A stretch of 36,073 nt of DNA from Methanomassiliicoccales archaeon RumEn M1 (GTDB lineage: Archaea > Thermoplasmatota > Thermoplasmata > Methanomassiliicoccales > Methanomassiliicoccaceae), in assembly GCA_001421185.1 (NCBI GenBank), contig LJKK01000086.1, forward strand, positions 1 to 36,073, given 5' to 3'. A model generated the notes under the pieces. It saw nothing but the letters and a program-made list of their open reading frames with translations. It was not told the DNA's origin and made no database searches. Position 1 is the first letter of the stretch. Each line of letters starts with the position of its first letter. Positions 24,136-32,004 of the stretch are shown here, piece after piece. The position numbers and the translations under genes are program-made.

Positions 24136-24687
24136 ATGGAAACCATCATCGTCACCGGCGGCGCAGGCTTCATCGGCTCGGCGGTCGTCCGTCACCTGAT
24201 CGCTCATTCGGACCACGAAGTGGTCATCGTCGACAAGCTGACGTACGCCGGCAACCTCGAGTCGCTGAAAGAGGTCGACGATAGTCCTCGGTATCACTTC
24301 GAACGGGTCGACATCTGCGACGCTGCCGAGCTGCGTCGGGTGTTCGAACGATACCGGCCCAACAAGGTCATGCACTTGGCGGCCGAGTCGCACGTCGACC
24401 GGTCGATCGACGGCCCGGCGGAGTTCATCCGCACCAACATCCTCGGGACATACACCCTGCTGGAGACGGCCAGGGATTATTGGGCAAGGTTGGCTCATGC
24501 CGAACGGGACGCTTTCCGCTTCCTGCACGTCTCGACCGACGAGGTCTACGGCGATCTAGGTGGGTCGAAGGAACGGTTCACCGAGCGCACGCCGTACGCG
24601 CCCAGCTCCCCGTACTCCGCGAGCAAGGCGAGTCCGACCATCTGGTGCGAGCGTGGCATCGAACGTACGGCCTGCCGACCATGGTGA
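24136..24687 (+). CDS. rfbB: dTDP-glucose 4,6-dehydratase, N-terminal part (frameshifted at ~24630)
   Basis: The ATG at 24136 ([18 protein letters not shown]) is preferred to the in-frame ATG at 24127, because CAGGGG stands at a usable distance. The part carries the NAD-binding [26 protein letters not shown], the catalytic STDEVYGDL (Thr-Asp-Glu) and the catalytic Tyr/Lys in YSASK. After SASKA the frame turns into nonsense ([18 protein letters not shown]), while the next frame continues as [16 protein letters not shown]. One G appears missing in AAGGCGAG at 24628-24631. The full enzyme (~354 residues, 24136-25199) converts dTDP-glucose to dTDP-4-keto-6-deoxyglucose, the second step to dTDP-rhamnose. 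Confidence 0.9.
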   Translation: METIIVTGGAGFIGSAVVRHLIAHSDHEVVIVDKLTYAGNLESLKEVDDSPRYHFERVDICDAAELRRVFERYRPNKVMHLAAESHVDRSIDGPAEFIRTNILGTYTLLETARDYWARLAHAERDAFRFLHVSTDEVYGDLGGSKERFTERTPYAPSSPYSASKASPTIWCERGIERTACRPW

Positions 24688-25199
24688 CCAACTGCTCGAA
24701 CAACTACGGCCCCTACCAGTTCCCGGAGAAGCTGATCCCGCTGGTCATCCTGAACGCCCTGGACGGCAAGCCGCTACCCATCTACGGAAAGGGCGACCAG
24801 GTGCGCGACTGGCTGTACGTGGACGATCACGCCAGGGCGCTATGCAAGGTCATCGCCGAAGGAGCGGTGGGCGAGACGTACAACATCGGGGGCGATGCCG
24901 AAAGGAGGAACCTCGAGGTCGTGGAATGCATATGCCGCCTCCTCGATGAGATGGCGCCCGACAAGCCTCCCGGTATCGAGAGGTATGAGGACCTGATCAC
25001 CTTCGTCAAGGACCGCCCCGGTCACGATAGGCGGTACGCGATCGACGCCACCAGGATCAAGAACGAGCTCGGCTGGACTCCCACGGAGTCGTTCGAGACC
25101 GGCATCAGAAGGACCGTCCAATGGTACCTGGAGAATCGGGATTGGTGCGAGAACACACGGAACAGATCGTACCGAGAGGGTATGGGCGCTCAGAGATGA
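24630..25199 (+). CDS. rfbB: dTDP-glucose 4,6-dehydratase, C-terminal part
   Basis: Continues the frame broken at ~24630: [19 protein letters not shown], then [19 protein letters not shown], the substrate-binding signature of RmlB, followed by [41 protein letters not shown] and the end region [14 protein letters not shown] with [21 protein letters not shown]. Nothing in this half looks decayed, which argues that the break is recent or a sequence error. The rest of the rhamnose pathway is 3 kb downstream. Confidence 0.9.
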   Translation, partial: ESDHLVRAWHRTYGLPTMVTNCSNNYGPYQFPEKLIPLVILNALDGKPLPIYGKGDQVRDWLYVDDHARALCKVIAEGAVGETYNIGGDAERRNLEVVECICRLLDEMAPDKPPGIERYEDLITFVKDRPGHDRRYAIDATRIKNELGWTPTESFETGIRRTVQWYLENRDWCENTRNRSYREGMGAQR

Positions 25200-25491
25200 G
25201 GAAAAACTCGCTTGCCGTGCAAATGTGAGCCGAGATGACACTCATTTCGCTGAGCATGCTGGTCTGAACCAAAACACATCATGATGCTCGATTAGCTTAT
25301 TTCACTATGCGAATCGCTGGTCTGTTTATAAAGAAAGGGAGATTGCGATAATCGATTATGCTAATTGGCAGAACCAATCGACCCGTTTGTCGATCGCAGC
25401 TTCACGGTTCGAAATGGATCGAGATCGTTCATCGTCTCCTGAGCGTTAGGCTGTAGCACCAGTCGCATCCCCATCGAGTATCGGATGCATC
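25200..25491. other. Convergent intergenic spacer without a gene
   Basis: The 292 bases between the 3' ends of rfbB and the minus-strand HisA-like gene contain no supported ORF or RNA gene. Visible: a 12-base palindrome ATAATCGATTAT (25348-25359), an ATTGG-CAGAA-CCAAT hairpin (25364-25378) and two copies of GCTGGTCTG about 57 bases apart. Composition is more AT-rich than the flanks. Confidence 0.4.
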
Positions 25492-26526
25492 TCAATCCGC
25501 CGGCGCCGGTCGTCCGCTCGCCGTTGGCCTCTTGGTGGTGGTGAAGCTCTCCGACGGTACCGTCCTCTCCTCCTCTTCCAGCAGGTCGCCGATGACCGGG
25601 GTGAAGGGATCCATGAACGCTCCTCGCATTCCTGCCGAGCGCAGGCGATCGACGTCGGTCTCGGTGATGCCGCCGCCCACGATGAACTTCGCGTCCAGCC
25701 GTTCTAGGCGAGCCAGCATGTCAGCGTCGGGGCCGTTCCTCTTGCCCAGCCGGGGCAGGTCGATGACGCCGATCTCCTCGTACCCGATGTCGACCAGCTC
25801 CGCCACCGCCTTCTCGAGCTTGTCCGGGCCCGACCGGCGGGAGGGCCACAGCACCTTGCGGTCGTAGTGGATGCACGGCACCGCCCTGTCCGTAAGCTCG
25901 AATGCCTCCTCGAACAGCTCCAGGTCCGGGGCGGTCAAGGTGCCTATGAGGCCTCGCGACACGTCCATGGTGAACGAGTCGAAGACGTCCTGCACCGAAC
26001 GCATGCCAAGGTCGAGCCACACCTGGTAGCGGGAGCGCACCAGCTTCTTCAGCACCTCGAAGTTGGGATGGCCGTCCCGGATTCCGGACAGGTCCCACAG
26101 CGCGATCTCCTTGGCCGAGTATCGCGGCGAGTCGACCGCTCGCCAGTAGCGGTTGAACTTGGCCTTCTGGCCGACCGGCTCGAGGCGGCCGTTCCTCCAC
26201 TCGGCCTCGGTCACATCGGCTATCTGCCCCACTGGCAGATCGATGACCGGGACGCGGAACAGCGTGAAGGTGTCGACCGGCAGGATGGGAACGTGGTAGA
26301 ATGACCTCGAAGCATCATCCTCATTGCCGGCCAGGCTGCGCTGGAACGCCTTCAGCTCGTCCAGGGTATCGAAGTCCAGCGGCACCGCCGTCCGGCCGCA
26401 GTTGCGGCACACGTACCCGCCGTCGTTGTGGTCCACCCACGGTAGCGGGCCGCCAAACAGCAGGGCGGGGTGCGTGTCCATGCTGCCGCAGTACGGGCAG
26501 GCGCGGATGGTCACCTTCTCGGCCAT
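25492..26526 (-). CDS. Zinc-ribbon protein with HisA/HisF-like TIM barrel (COG1411-type)
   Basis: 344 residues from the ATG at 26526. A minus-strand TATA (AAAGTTATAATCG, ~26549-26561) lies ~30 bases upstream. The N-terminal ribbon uses Cys10, Cys13, Cys40 and Cys43 (CPYCG...CRNCG). The barrel starts at ~90 with VPVIDLPVGQIADV, keeping the first HisA-type Asp. It then has SAKEIALWDLSGIRDGHPNF, VWLDLGMRSVQDV, GLIGTLTAPDLELFEEA, IHYDRKVLW (second Asp), IGVIDLPRLGKRNGPD and IVGGGITETDVDRL. It is homologous to HisA, but proteins of this kind are thought to act outside histidine synthesis, in cofactor-type pathways, with no proven substrate. The last ~25 residues are a disordered Ser/Thr/Pro tail. 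Confidence 0.8.
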   Translation of the reverse strand: MAEKVTIRACPYCGSMDTHPALLFGGPLPWVDHNDGGYVCRNCGRTAVPLDFDTLDELKAFQRSLAGNEDDASRSFYHVPILPVDTFTLFRVPVIDLPVGQIADVTEAEWRNGRLEPVGQKAKFNRYWRAVDSPRYSAKEIALWDLSGIRDGHPNFEVLKKLVRSRYQVWLDLGMRSVQDVFDSFTMDVSRGLIGTLTAPDLELFEEAFELTDRAVPCIHYDRKVLWPSRRSGPDKLEKAVAELVDIGYEEIGVIDLPRLGKRNGPDADMLARLERLDAKFIVGGGITETDVDRLRSAGMRGAFMDPFTPVIGDLLEEEERTVPSESFTTTKRPTASGRPAPAD

Positions 26527-26561
26527 GGTTCGTGCATTCCAGCCATGCGATTATAACTTTG

Positions 26562-28034
26562 TCATGCCGCTCCTTGATCCTCGGCCACGAGATCGTCGAC
26601 CGAGCACACCTCCCGAGGTCGGAGGACGATGCTGGCCGCCAGCCCGATGAGCGCGAACAGCAGCCCCGCGGTCCACGCATCGACGTATCCCTGCTCGGTG
26701 TACAGCACCATGCTGCCGAAGGCGACGGTGTTGGTGGCCAGGATGGCGGTGGCCAGCACCGGGCCGACGGAGCCGCCGATGATGCGGAACAAGGTGTTCA
26801 TTCCCGAAGCGACGCCGAACTCGTTCTTGGGGCAGGACTCCACCACCACGTTGATCAGGGACACCATGCACAGCGCGGTGCCGGCCCCCAGGATGGTCTG
26901 GGACAGCGCCAGCTCGATGAAGCTGGAGTGCAGGAAGATCAGCGAGACGAAGCCGACCGCCATGATGCCCATGCCGGTGATGAGCACCTTGAACGCCCCG
27001 GTGCGGCGGGCCTGCATGCCGCCGATGCCGCTGAAGATCAGGGTGGCGATGGCGTTCGGGAGCATGTAGATGCCCACCTGCAGCGTGTCCTCGAGGCCGA
27101 ACAGCCCGCCCGCGAACTGGGGCGTCATCAGGAAGAACGGCAGGGTCTGGAACACCATGAACATGGTGATGCCGACGAACAGCGCCGCCACGTTGGCGCC
27201 GATGATGCCCTTGCTCCTGAACAGGCTGGGGCGCATGATCGGTTCTTTCACTTTCCGCTCCACCACCACGAAGGCGGCCAGCAGAACGACCGACAGGACG
27301 ATGGGGATGATGAACCCGGAGCTGCTCCAGCCCTGCTCCTCTCCCTGCACCAATGACAGCAGGAACAGGAAGACGCCGCTTCCAAGCAGGAAAGCTCCCG
27401 GAACGTCCAGGGAACCTTTCGCCGAGACAGCCGGCTCCTTGATGAGGTAGGCGGAAGCGATGGTGAGGGCGATGAACGGCACGGTGACGACGTAGAACGC
27501 GTCGTTCCACCGGCCGACAGAGGTGATCCATCCTCCGCCGATCAGGCCGATGCTCACTCCCACGGCGAACATCGAGGAGATGATACCGATGGCCATCGGC
27601 ACCTTGGCCGGCGGGAAGGTGTCGCGGACGATGCCGAAGGCCAGCGTGAACATCCCCATCCCCACGCCCTGCAGGGCGCGGAAGAACAGCAGCACGAATA
27701 TGGACGGGGCGCCGAACAGCGCCTCCGATATGGCGATCGAGAAGCCGCCGCCCAGCAGGGCGATGACGTACAGGACCATGACGGCGATGAGCACGCGCTT
27801 CTTGCCGTGCATGTCCCCCAGGCGTCCCACCAGGGGCGTCACCACGGCTCCTACCAGCATGTAGATGGACAGCACCCAGGGGATCCAGCCCGCTTGCTGG
27901 GGGAAGTCGCGCACCATGTTCGGCAGTGCGGGGACGAGCATGATCTCCACGAACATCGTCATCAAGGCCAACGAGGCCAGGACCGCCAGGATGGTCCGTT
28001 CGCGGGTCCTCTGAACATTAGATGAAGGGTTCAC
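26562..28034 (-). CDS. MFS exporter, DHA2 (14-helix, EmrB/QacA-like) family
   Basis: 490 residues from a GTG at 28034. Fourteen hydrophobic segments are spaced as in drug:H+ antiporter family 2. Motif A follows helix 2 (GRLGDMHGKKRVL). FFRALQGVGMGMFTLAFGIV is the helix 4 motif. GVSIGLIGGGWI is motif C of exporters. An acidic loop VVERKVKEPIMRPSLF precedes the second half, as in EmrB relatives. It should expel a small toxic compound using the proton gradient. The promoter region (28012-28072) has an inverted repeat between TATA and start plus flanking direct repeats, suggesting a local repressor, although no regulator gene is adjacent. Confidence 0.92.
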   Translation of the reverse strand: MNPSSNVQRTRERTILAVLASLALMTMFVEIMLVPALPNMVRDFPQQAGWIPWVLSIYMLVGAVVTPLVGRLGDMHGKKRVLIAVMVLYVIALLGGGFSIAISEALFGAPSIFVLLFFRALQGVGMGMFTLAFGIVRDTFPPAKVPMAIGIISSMFAVGVSIGLIGGGWITSVGRWNDAFYVVTVPFIALTIASAYLIKEPAVSAKGSLDVPGAFLLGSGVFLFLLSLVQGEEQGWSSSGFIIPIVLSVVLLAAFVVVERKVKEPIMRPSLFRSKGIIGANVAALFVGITMFMVFQTLPFFLMTPQFAGGLFGLEDTLQVGIYMLPNAIATLIFSGIGGMQARRTGAFKVLITGMGIMAVGFVSLIFLHSSFIELALSQTILGAGTALCMVSLINVVVESCPKNEFGVASGMNTLFRIIGGSVGPVLATAILATNTVAFGSMVLYTEQGYVDAWTAGLLFALIGLAASIVLRPREVCSVDDLVAEDQGAA

Positions 28035-28072
28035 TATCGGGGTCCGATAGAGTTTGAATATTTGAACATTAG
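28012..28072 (-). promoter_or_regulatory. Promoter and candidate operator of the MFS exporter
   Basis: Minus-strand TATA-like CAAATATTC (~28058-28066) lies ~28 bases before the start at 28034. Between them is a perfect inverted repeat CTATCGG-GGT-CCGATAG (28034-28050) that touches the start codon. TGAACATTAG occurs twice on the plus strand, at 28012-28021 (in the coding start) and 28063-28072, bracketing the promoter. This layout would let a bound protein block initiation (inference). Confidence 0.5.
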
Positions 28073-28101
28073 GCCACGCTCCAATGTTATGGAGAAAGAC
28101 T

Positions 28102-28569
28102 TCAACCCATCTTGACGTCCCAGTCGTACGGGATCTCCTCGGAGTCGTACGGCAGTCGGTACTCGTCCGGATCGTTGTAATCGTACAGCTCGGTGGGAGC
28201 GTTTATTATCCACGCCTCCTCGGTCGATATGCCCTTGAAGCCGTGGTACACGCCCTTCGGAATCTTGACCAGGATGGGGTTCCGCTCGCCCATGAAGAAC
28301 TCGTTTATCACGCCCTTGGTCGGCGAGCCGTCGCGGGCGTCGTACAGCACGACCTTGGCCATTCCCCGTATGCAGACGAAGTGGTCGTCCTGCTTCTTGT
28401 GGTAGTGCCACGCTTTGACGACTCCAGGATAGCAGGCGGTCATGTACATCTGGCCGAACCGCTCGAACTCCGGCCAGTCGGAGCGGAGCATTTCCATCAG
28501 GAAGCCCCGCTCGTCCGGGATCGCCCTGAGCTGCCTGACCATGACGCCATCGATGAGCTGTTTGGCCAT
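28102..28569 (-). CDS. rfbC: dTDP-4-dehydrorhamnose 3,5-epimerase family protein (RmlC-like cupin)
   Basis: 155 residues from the ATG at 28569, no ribosome-binding site; TATA-like TTTTTAATT (~28598-28607 minus strand) lies ~33 bases upstream. Cupin landmarks: IPDERGFLMEML, the catalytic region KAWHYHKKQDDHF with His55/His57, GMAKVVLYDARDGSPTKG and LVKIPKGVYHGFKG. The C-terminal part (YDYNDPDEYRLPYDSEEIPYDW) matches the family's substrate-closing segment. It is shorter than E. coli RmlC (~185), as in many archaeal relatives that may act on other dTDP-keto-sugars. It is divergent from rfbD across 90 bases, so the pathway assignment is by context and fold. Confidence 0.82.
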   Translation of the reverse strand: MAKQLIDGVMVRQLRAIPDERGFLMEMLRSDWPEFERFGQMYMTACYPGVVKAWHYHKKQDDHFVCIRGMAKVVLYDARDGSPTKGVINEFFMGERNPILVKIPKGVYHGFKGISTEEAWIINAPTELYDYNDPDEYRLPYDSEEIPYDWDVKMG

Positions 28570-28659
28570 GATATCAATTCATGATTATAAGTCGCCGAAT
28601 TAAAAATGTTGGCGAACCCGACGTGAAGGTTATCATCTACATCCTCCAATATTGCGTCG

Positions 28660-29550
28660 ATGCAACGGGTGATGATCATAGGAGCGGCCGGCCTGTTGGG
28701 TCAGTACCTGACCGCCAAGGCCGTGGAGCGCGGGCTCGACGTCACGGGGACGTTCAGGAGCACCAGGCCGGAGCAGAAGGAGGTCCCGCTGGTGCATCTG
28801 GACCTCACCGACCCATATGCCGTGGAGACGGCCATCGCCAGAGCGTCGCCCGACGTCGTATTCCTGCCGTCCGCGCTGACCAACGTCGACGAATGCGAGA
28901 CGCATCCCCAGCAGGCCTGGGCGGTGAACGCCGAAGGAACCTTCAACGTGGCCTCGGCCTGCAAGAGCGTGGGGGCCAGGCTGTTCTACATCTCTACCGA
29001 TTACGTCTTCAACGGGGAGAAGGGCGAGAAGTACTACGAGTTCGATACGCCCGACCCGGTCAGCGTGTACGGTCAGACCAAGCTGGAAGGGGAGCGCCTG
29101 ACGCTCGATGCCAACCGCCGCAACATCGTCGCCCGCGTCTCCGTGCTATACGGCTGGAACCGCGTCTCGGGCAAGACCAACTTCGTCACCTGGGTCATCA
29201 ACGAGCTGCGCCGCGGTTCCGAGGTGAAGCTCTTCGGCGATCAGAGCGTGACGCCAACGTACGTGCCGAACGCCGCCGATGTCATGCTGACCATGGCCGA
29301 GATGAACGGCACCGGCCTGTACCATGTGGCCGGGCCCAACTGCATGAACCGTTACGAGATGGGGTTGCGCATCGCCGAGGAGTTCGGCCTGAACGTTTCA
29401 CTATGTAAAAGAGTAAGAACGGAGGATGTCGCGCTGCCGGCCAAGCGGGGTCGCGTCACCTGCCTGGACATTAACAGGGTACAGGCAGAATTTAATATCA
29501 CCATGACCTCATTCGCCGCTGGCCTCGCCGACATGAAGGCTACCGAGTGA
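28660..29550 (+). CDS. rfbD: dTDP-4-dehydrorhamnose reductase
   Basis: 296 residues from the ATG at 28660. A short-chain dehydrogenase: the NAD(P)-binding start VMIIGAAGLLGQYLTAKA, LPSALTNVDECETHPQQAW (family phrase 'ayT.VD.aE..p..A..vN'), the catalytic region YISTDYVFNGEKGEKYYE, and Tyr/Lys in YGQTKLEGE. SVLYGWN and YVPNAADVMLTM follow. It reduces dTDP-4-keto-L-rhamnose to dTDP-L-rhamnose. Four bases separate its stop from rfbA, so the two form one operon. Confidence 0.92.
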   Translation: MQRVMIIGAAGLLGQYLTAKAVERGLDVTGTFRSTRPEQKEVPLVHLDLTDPYAVETAIARASPDVVFLPSALTNVDECETHPQQAWAVNAEGTFNVASACKSVGARLFYISTDYVFNGEKGEKYYEFDTPDPVSVYGQTKLEGERLTLDANRRNIVARVSVLYGWNRVSGKTNFVTWVINELRRGSEVKLFGDQSVTPTYVPNAADVMLTMAEMNGTGLYHVAGPNCMNRYEMGLRIAEEFGLNVSLCKRVRTEDVALPAKRGRVTCLDINRVQAEFNITMTSFAAGLADMKATE

Positions 29551-29554
29551 TGTC

Positions 29555-30622
29555 ATGAAGGGACTCATCCTTGCAGGGGGCAACGGCACCAGGCTGCGAC
29601 CTCTGACCCATACCGGTCCAAAGCAGCTGATACCGATAGCCAACAAGCCCAACATCCTCTATTGCCTGGAGGACCTCAGGGACGCGGGCATCACCGACAT
29701 CGGGATCATACTGGGCAACAACATGCCCGACATGGTCCGCCAGCTGTTGAAGGACGGCTCGGATCACGGCGTTCGGATCACGTACATCGAGCAGGGCGAG
29801 CCCAAGGGCATCGCCCACGCGGTCGGCTGCGCCGAGGAGTTCATGGGCGACGAGCCGTTCGTCGTTTACCTCGGCGACAACATCCTGCAGGGCGGCATCC
29901 GCTACATGGTGGACGAGTTCTCCCGCGGCGACATGGAGGCCCTGGTGGCCCTGACGCCGGTCGACGACCCCACCAAGTTCGGCATCGCCGAGCTGGACGC
30001 CGAGGGCAACCTCATCGGCCTGGAGGAGAAGCCCGAGCGGCCGAGGAGCGACCTGGCGATGGTCGGCATCTACTTCCTGCGCAGTTCGATCTTCCCCATC
30101 ATTAAGAAGCTGAAGCCTTCGTGGAGGAACGAGCTCGAGATCACCGAGGCTATCGATCTGCTTCGGCGGGAGACCGGCAAGGTCGTGGCGCGCAAGGTCC
30201 GGGGATGGTGGAAGGATACCGGTCGTCCGGAGGACATCATCCACGCCAACCGCATGGTGCTGGCCGAGATGAAGGGAAAGGTCGAAGGCACTGTGGAGCA
30301 AGGCGCCACCCTGGAAGGGGAGGTGACCGTGGGCGAGGGAACGCTCATCAAGGCCGGTTCGGTCATCCAGGGTCCGGTGATAATCGGCAAGAACTGCTCC
30401 ATCGGGCCCGACGCCCGCATCGGTCCGCACGTGGCCATCGGTGATCTGTGCAGCGTGGTGAACGGCGAGGTGGAGTCGTCCATCATCATGTCCGGCACGA
30501 CCATATCGTGCAGCAAGCGCATCGTCGACTCGCTCATCGGCAGTGGATGCGTCATCGAGTCGCAGCAGAGGAAGAGCGGACTGCGTCTCGTCCTGGGTGA
30601 GAACTCCCAGCTCCGGGCGTGA
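29555..30622 (+). CDS. rfbA: Glucose-1-phosphate thymidylyltransferase, long form with left-handed beta-helix
   Basis: 355 residues from the ATG at 29555. The nucleotidyltransferase domain (~1-240) opens MKGLILAGGNGTRLRPLTHT, then PKQLIPIANKPNI, IEQGEPKGIAHAV and the metal-binding YLGDNILQGG. GWWKDTGRPEDIIHAN ends it. The C-terminal ~100 residues are hexapeptide repeats (GEVTVGEGTLIKAGSVIQGP, IIGKNCSIGPDARIGPH) forming a left-handed beta-helix, as in archaeal long RmlA/GlmU-type proteins. It makes dTDP-glucose from dTTP and glucose-1-phosphate, feeding rfbB. Some long-form relatives act on other sugar phosphates, so the specificity is likely rather than certain. Confidence 0.9.
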   Translation: MKGLILAGGNGTRLRPLTHTGPKQLIPIANKPNILYCLEDLRDAGITDIGIILGNNMPDMVRQLLKDGSDHGVRITYIEQGEPKGIAHAVGCAEEFMGDEPFVVYLGDNILQGGIRYMVDEFSRGDMEALVALTPVDDPTKFGIAELDAEGNLIGLEEKPERPRSDLAMVGIYFLRSSIFPIIKKLKPSWRNELEITEAIDLLRRETGKVVARKVRGWWKDTGRPEDIIHANRMVLAEMKGKVEGTVEQGATLEGEVTVGEGTLIKAGSVIQGPVIIGKNCSIGPDARIGPHVAIGDLCSVVNGEVESSIIMSGTTISCSKRIVDSLIGSGCVIESQQRKSGLRLVLGENSQLRA

Positions 30623-30671
30623 AGGTTTATAGCCAGGCCGCTCGCATCGTTCGAGCGAAGGAGGAGCGTTC

Positions 30672-30979
30672 ATGGCCAGGACGAAGGACTATTACGTCAT
30701 ACCGGAGCATCACATGTTCCTGTCGGACGATCGTACCGAGCTCGTGTTCGAGCAGCATCTGCCCGATGTGCGAAGGGAGCAGTTGAACGTGGAGGTCCTT
30801 GAGCAGTCGATCTGCCTGGAGTTCACTCCCGAGGGCGGTCAGTCCGTATCTCGCTGCTACGGTCTTCCGTACCATGTGGTGCCGTCGGAGGCCAAGGGCA
30901 AGTTCGCCGCGGCCGCCTGGAGATCAGGGTTCGATTGAGGGACGCTCTCGGCACCGGGAGTCGGTTGGAGCTGCTCTGA
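30672..30979 (+). CDS. Small Hsp20/alpha-crystallin-like protein, apparently frameshifted near 30915
   Basis: The ATG at 30672 has AAGGAGGAG six bases upstream and a TATA-like GGTTTATAGCC (~30624-30634). The open frame gives 88 residues to 30938. The core ELVFEQHLPDVRREQLNVEV and RCYGLPYHVVPSEAKGKFAA follow the Hsp20 pattern (D.PGV....I.V.V ... R.F.LP..V......A...NG.L.I). The last ten residues (AAAWRSGFD) do not. In the frame starting at 30917 the missing final strand appears (LEIRVRLRDALGTG) and ends at 30979, so one G seems to be lost in GCGGCCGCC. Restored length is ~102 residues, a short sHsp-fold protein. Function as a chaperone is inference. Confidence 0.6.
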
Positions 30980-31066
30980 GACTTGTGGCTGCGTTAGAGC
31001 CGGTCGAGCTATGATAGTTGGATTGGTAAGCTAACAATCAAATACTGCCAATCGAAATGAAGCTGG

Positions 31067-31330
31067 ATGAACGGGAGTCGCTGGAGATGGTACGCCGTGG
31101 GGCTGCTGGCCTCGCTCATCTCCATGATCGCGAGCATCTTCGCTAGCGATGAGGTCTCGAGCCTAGCCTTCCTTCCCGTTCTTGTTCTCTTCCTAGGCCT
31201 GCCGATCGTCGGCATGATCGAAAGGAGGCGCGTAGTTCCATCTTGGTACGTACCACTGCTGACATTCTTGCTGGGGATTGGCAGTGACCGCAGGAGTGCT
31301 GGTGTTCGATGTTGTCTTGACGTCATCTAA
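31067..31330 (+). CDS. DUF1616 family membrane protein, N-terminal part (frameshifted at ~31275)
   Basis: From the ATG at 31067: a short basic start (MNGSRWRWYAVG), membrane helices ~9-28 and ~33-50, RRR, then a third helix beginning WYVPLLTFLLGI. The frame then becomes polar (SDRRSAGVRCCLDVI) and stops. The frame from 31278 continues the helix as LAVTAGVLVFDVVL. Removing one G from CTGGGGATT at 31273-31276 joins them. The whole protein would be ~310 residues, 31067-32000, matching the length of the other DUF1616 protein at 380-1321. Confidence 0.7.
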   Translation: MNGSRWRWYAVGLLASLISMIASIFASDEVSSLAFLPVLVLFLGLPIVGMIERRRVVPSWYVPLLTFLLGIGSDRRSAGVRCCLDVI

Positions 31331-32000
31331 CGATAGCGTCATGTTCGTCGCTTCAGGGATTGCTGCCATACTCAACGCGGTGCAGCTGGTAACTTCTCGT
31401 TCCTCCAGCCCGTTGGTCAGGAGCACTCCAAAGCGGATGGACCGGAAGACCGTTGCGGCAGCGTCCGTCTTCGTCGTACTGCTCGTCCTGGTCACATACA
31501 CAGTGGTGCAGCCGTTCCCGTCCAAGCCGCTCACCGAGTTCTACCTTCTGAACGAAGATGGTAAAACGACCGACATGCCTTATCAGGTAGTGGTGGGAGA
31601 GGACGTGAACCTGATCGTCGGCATCGCCAACCATGAGCAACGTACCGTGCAGTATCACGTGCAGGTATGGCTCGCCAGGATGACCTCTGCAAGCGATCCG
31701 AACTCTACCTATTCTATGTATTATCTTGAGACGATCTCGGTCACGCTGGAGCACATGCCCATGCCATTGTCAGGACAGTGGATGCCACAGCATGAGTTCG
31801 ATTACAACCTGACCGTTCCGATGGACGGCTCGCTCCGCTTATGGTTCTTCCTGTTCTTCGACGAGGTCCCGTCCGAAGTGAGCGATCTCGACCCCATGAC
31901 CAACTATTACGACAAGGGGACGGCGCTGATCGAGCAGGCCCGCGACAGGCAGATGCTCAGCCTCAGTATCCAGTTGCACGCTGTTGCGGCGGGGGCGTGA
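31278..32000 (+). CDS. DUF1616 family membrane protein, C-terminal part
   Basis: Begins at the frame junction near 31277 (a TTG at 31278 is an unlikely start). Two more membrane helices (LAVTAGVLVFDVVL..., and VAAASVFVVLLVLVTYTVVQ) precede the exported beta domain. That domain is a close match to the DUF1616 signature: FYLLNEDGKTTDMPYQVVVG, then VNLIVGIANHEQRTVQYHVQ. It has N-glycosylation sequons (NST, NLT). The stop at 32000 is four bases before the start of the DUF2206 gene, so the pair is coupled. DUF1616 and DUF2206 genes are commonly together in archaeal polysaccharide loci. Confidence 0.82.
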   Translation: MAVTAGVLVFDVVLTSSNDSVMFVASGIAAILNAVQLVTSRSSSPLVRSTPKRMDRKTVAAASVFVVLLVLVTYTVVQPFPSKPLTEFYLLNEDGKTTDMPYQVVVGEDVNLIVGIANHEQRTVQYHVQVWLARMTSASDPNSTYSMYYLETISVTLEHMPMPLSGQWMPQHEFDYNLTVPMDGSLRLWFFLFFDEVPSEVSDLDPMTNYYDKGTALIEQARDRQMLSLSIQLHAVAAGA

Positions 32001-32004
32001 TCCG

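Noticed and set aside
25405-25430. GGTTCGAAAT resembling a tRNA T-loop
   Set aside because: The flanking bases do not form a T-stem, and no acceptor, D or anticodon arms are found nearby.
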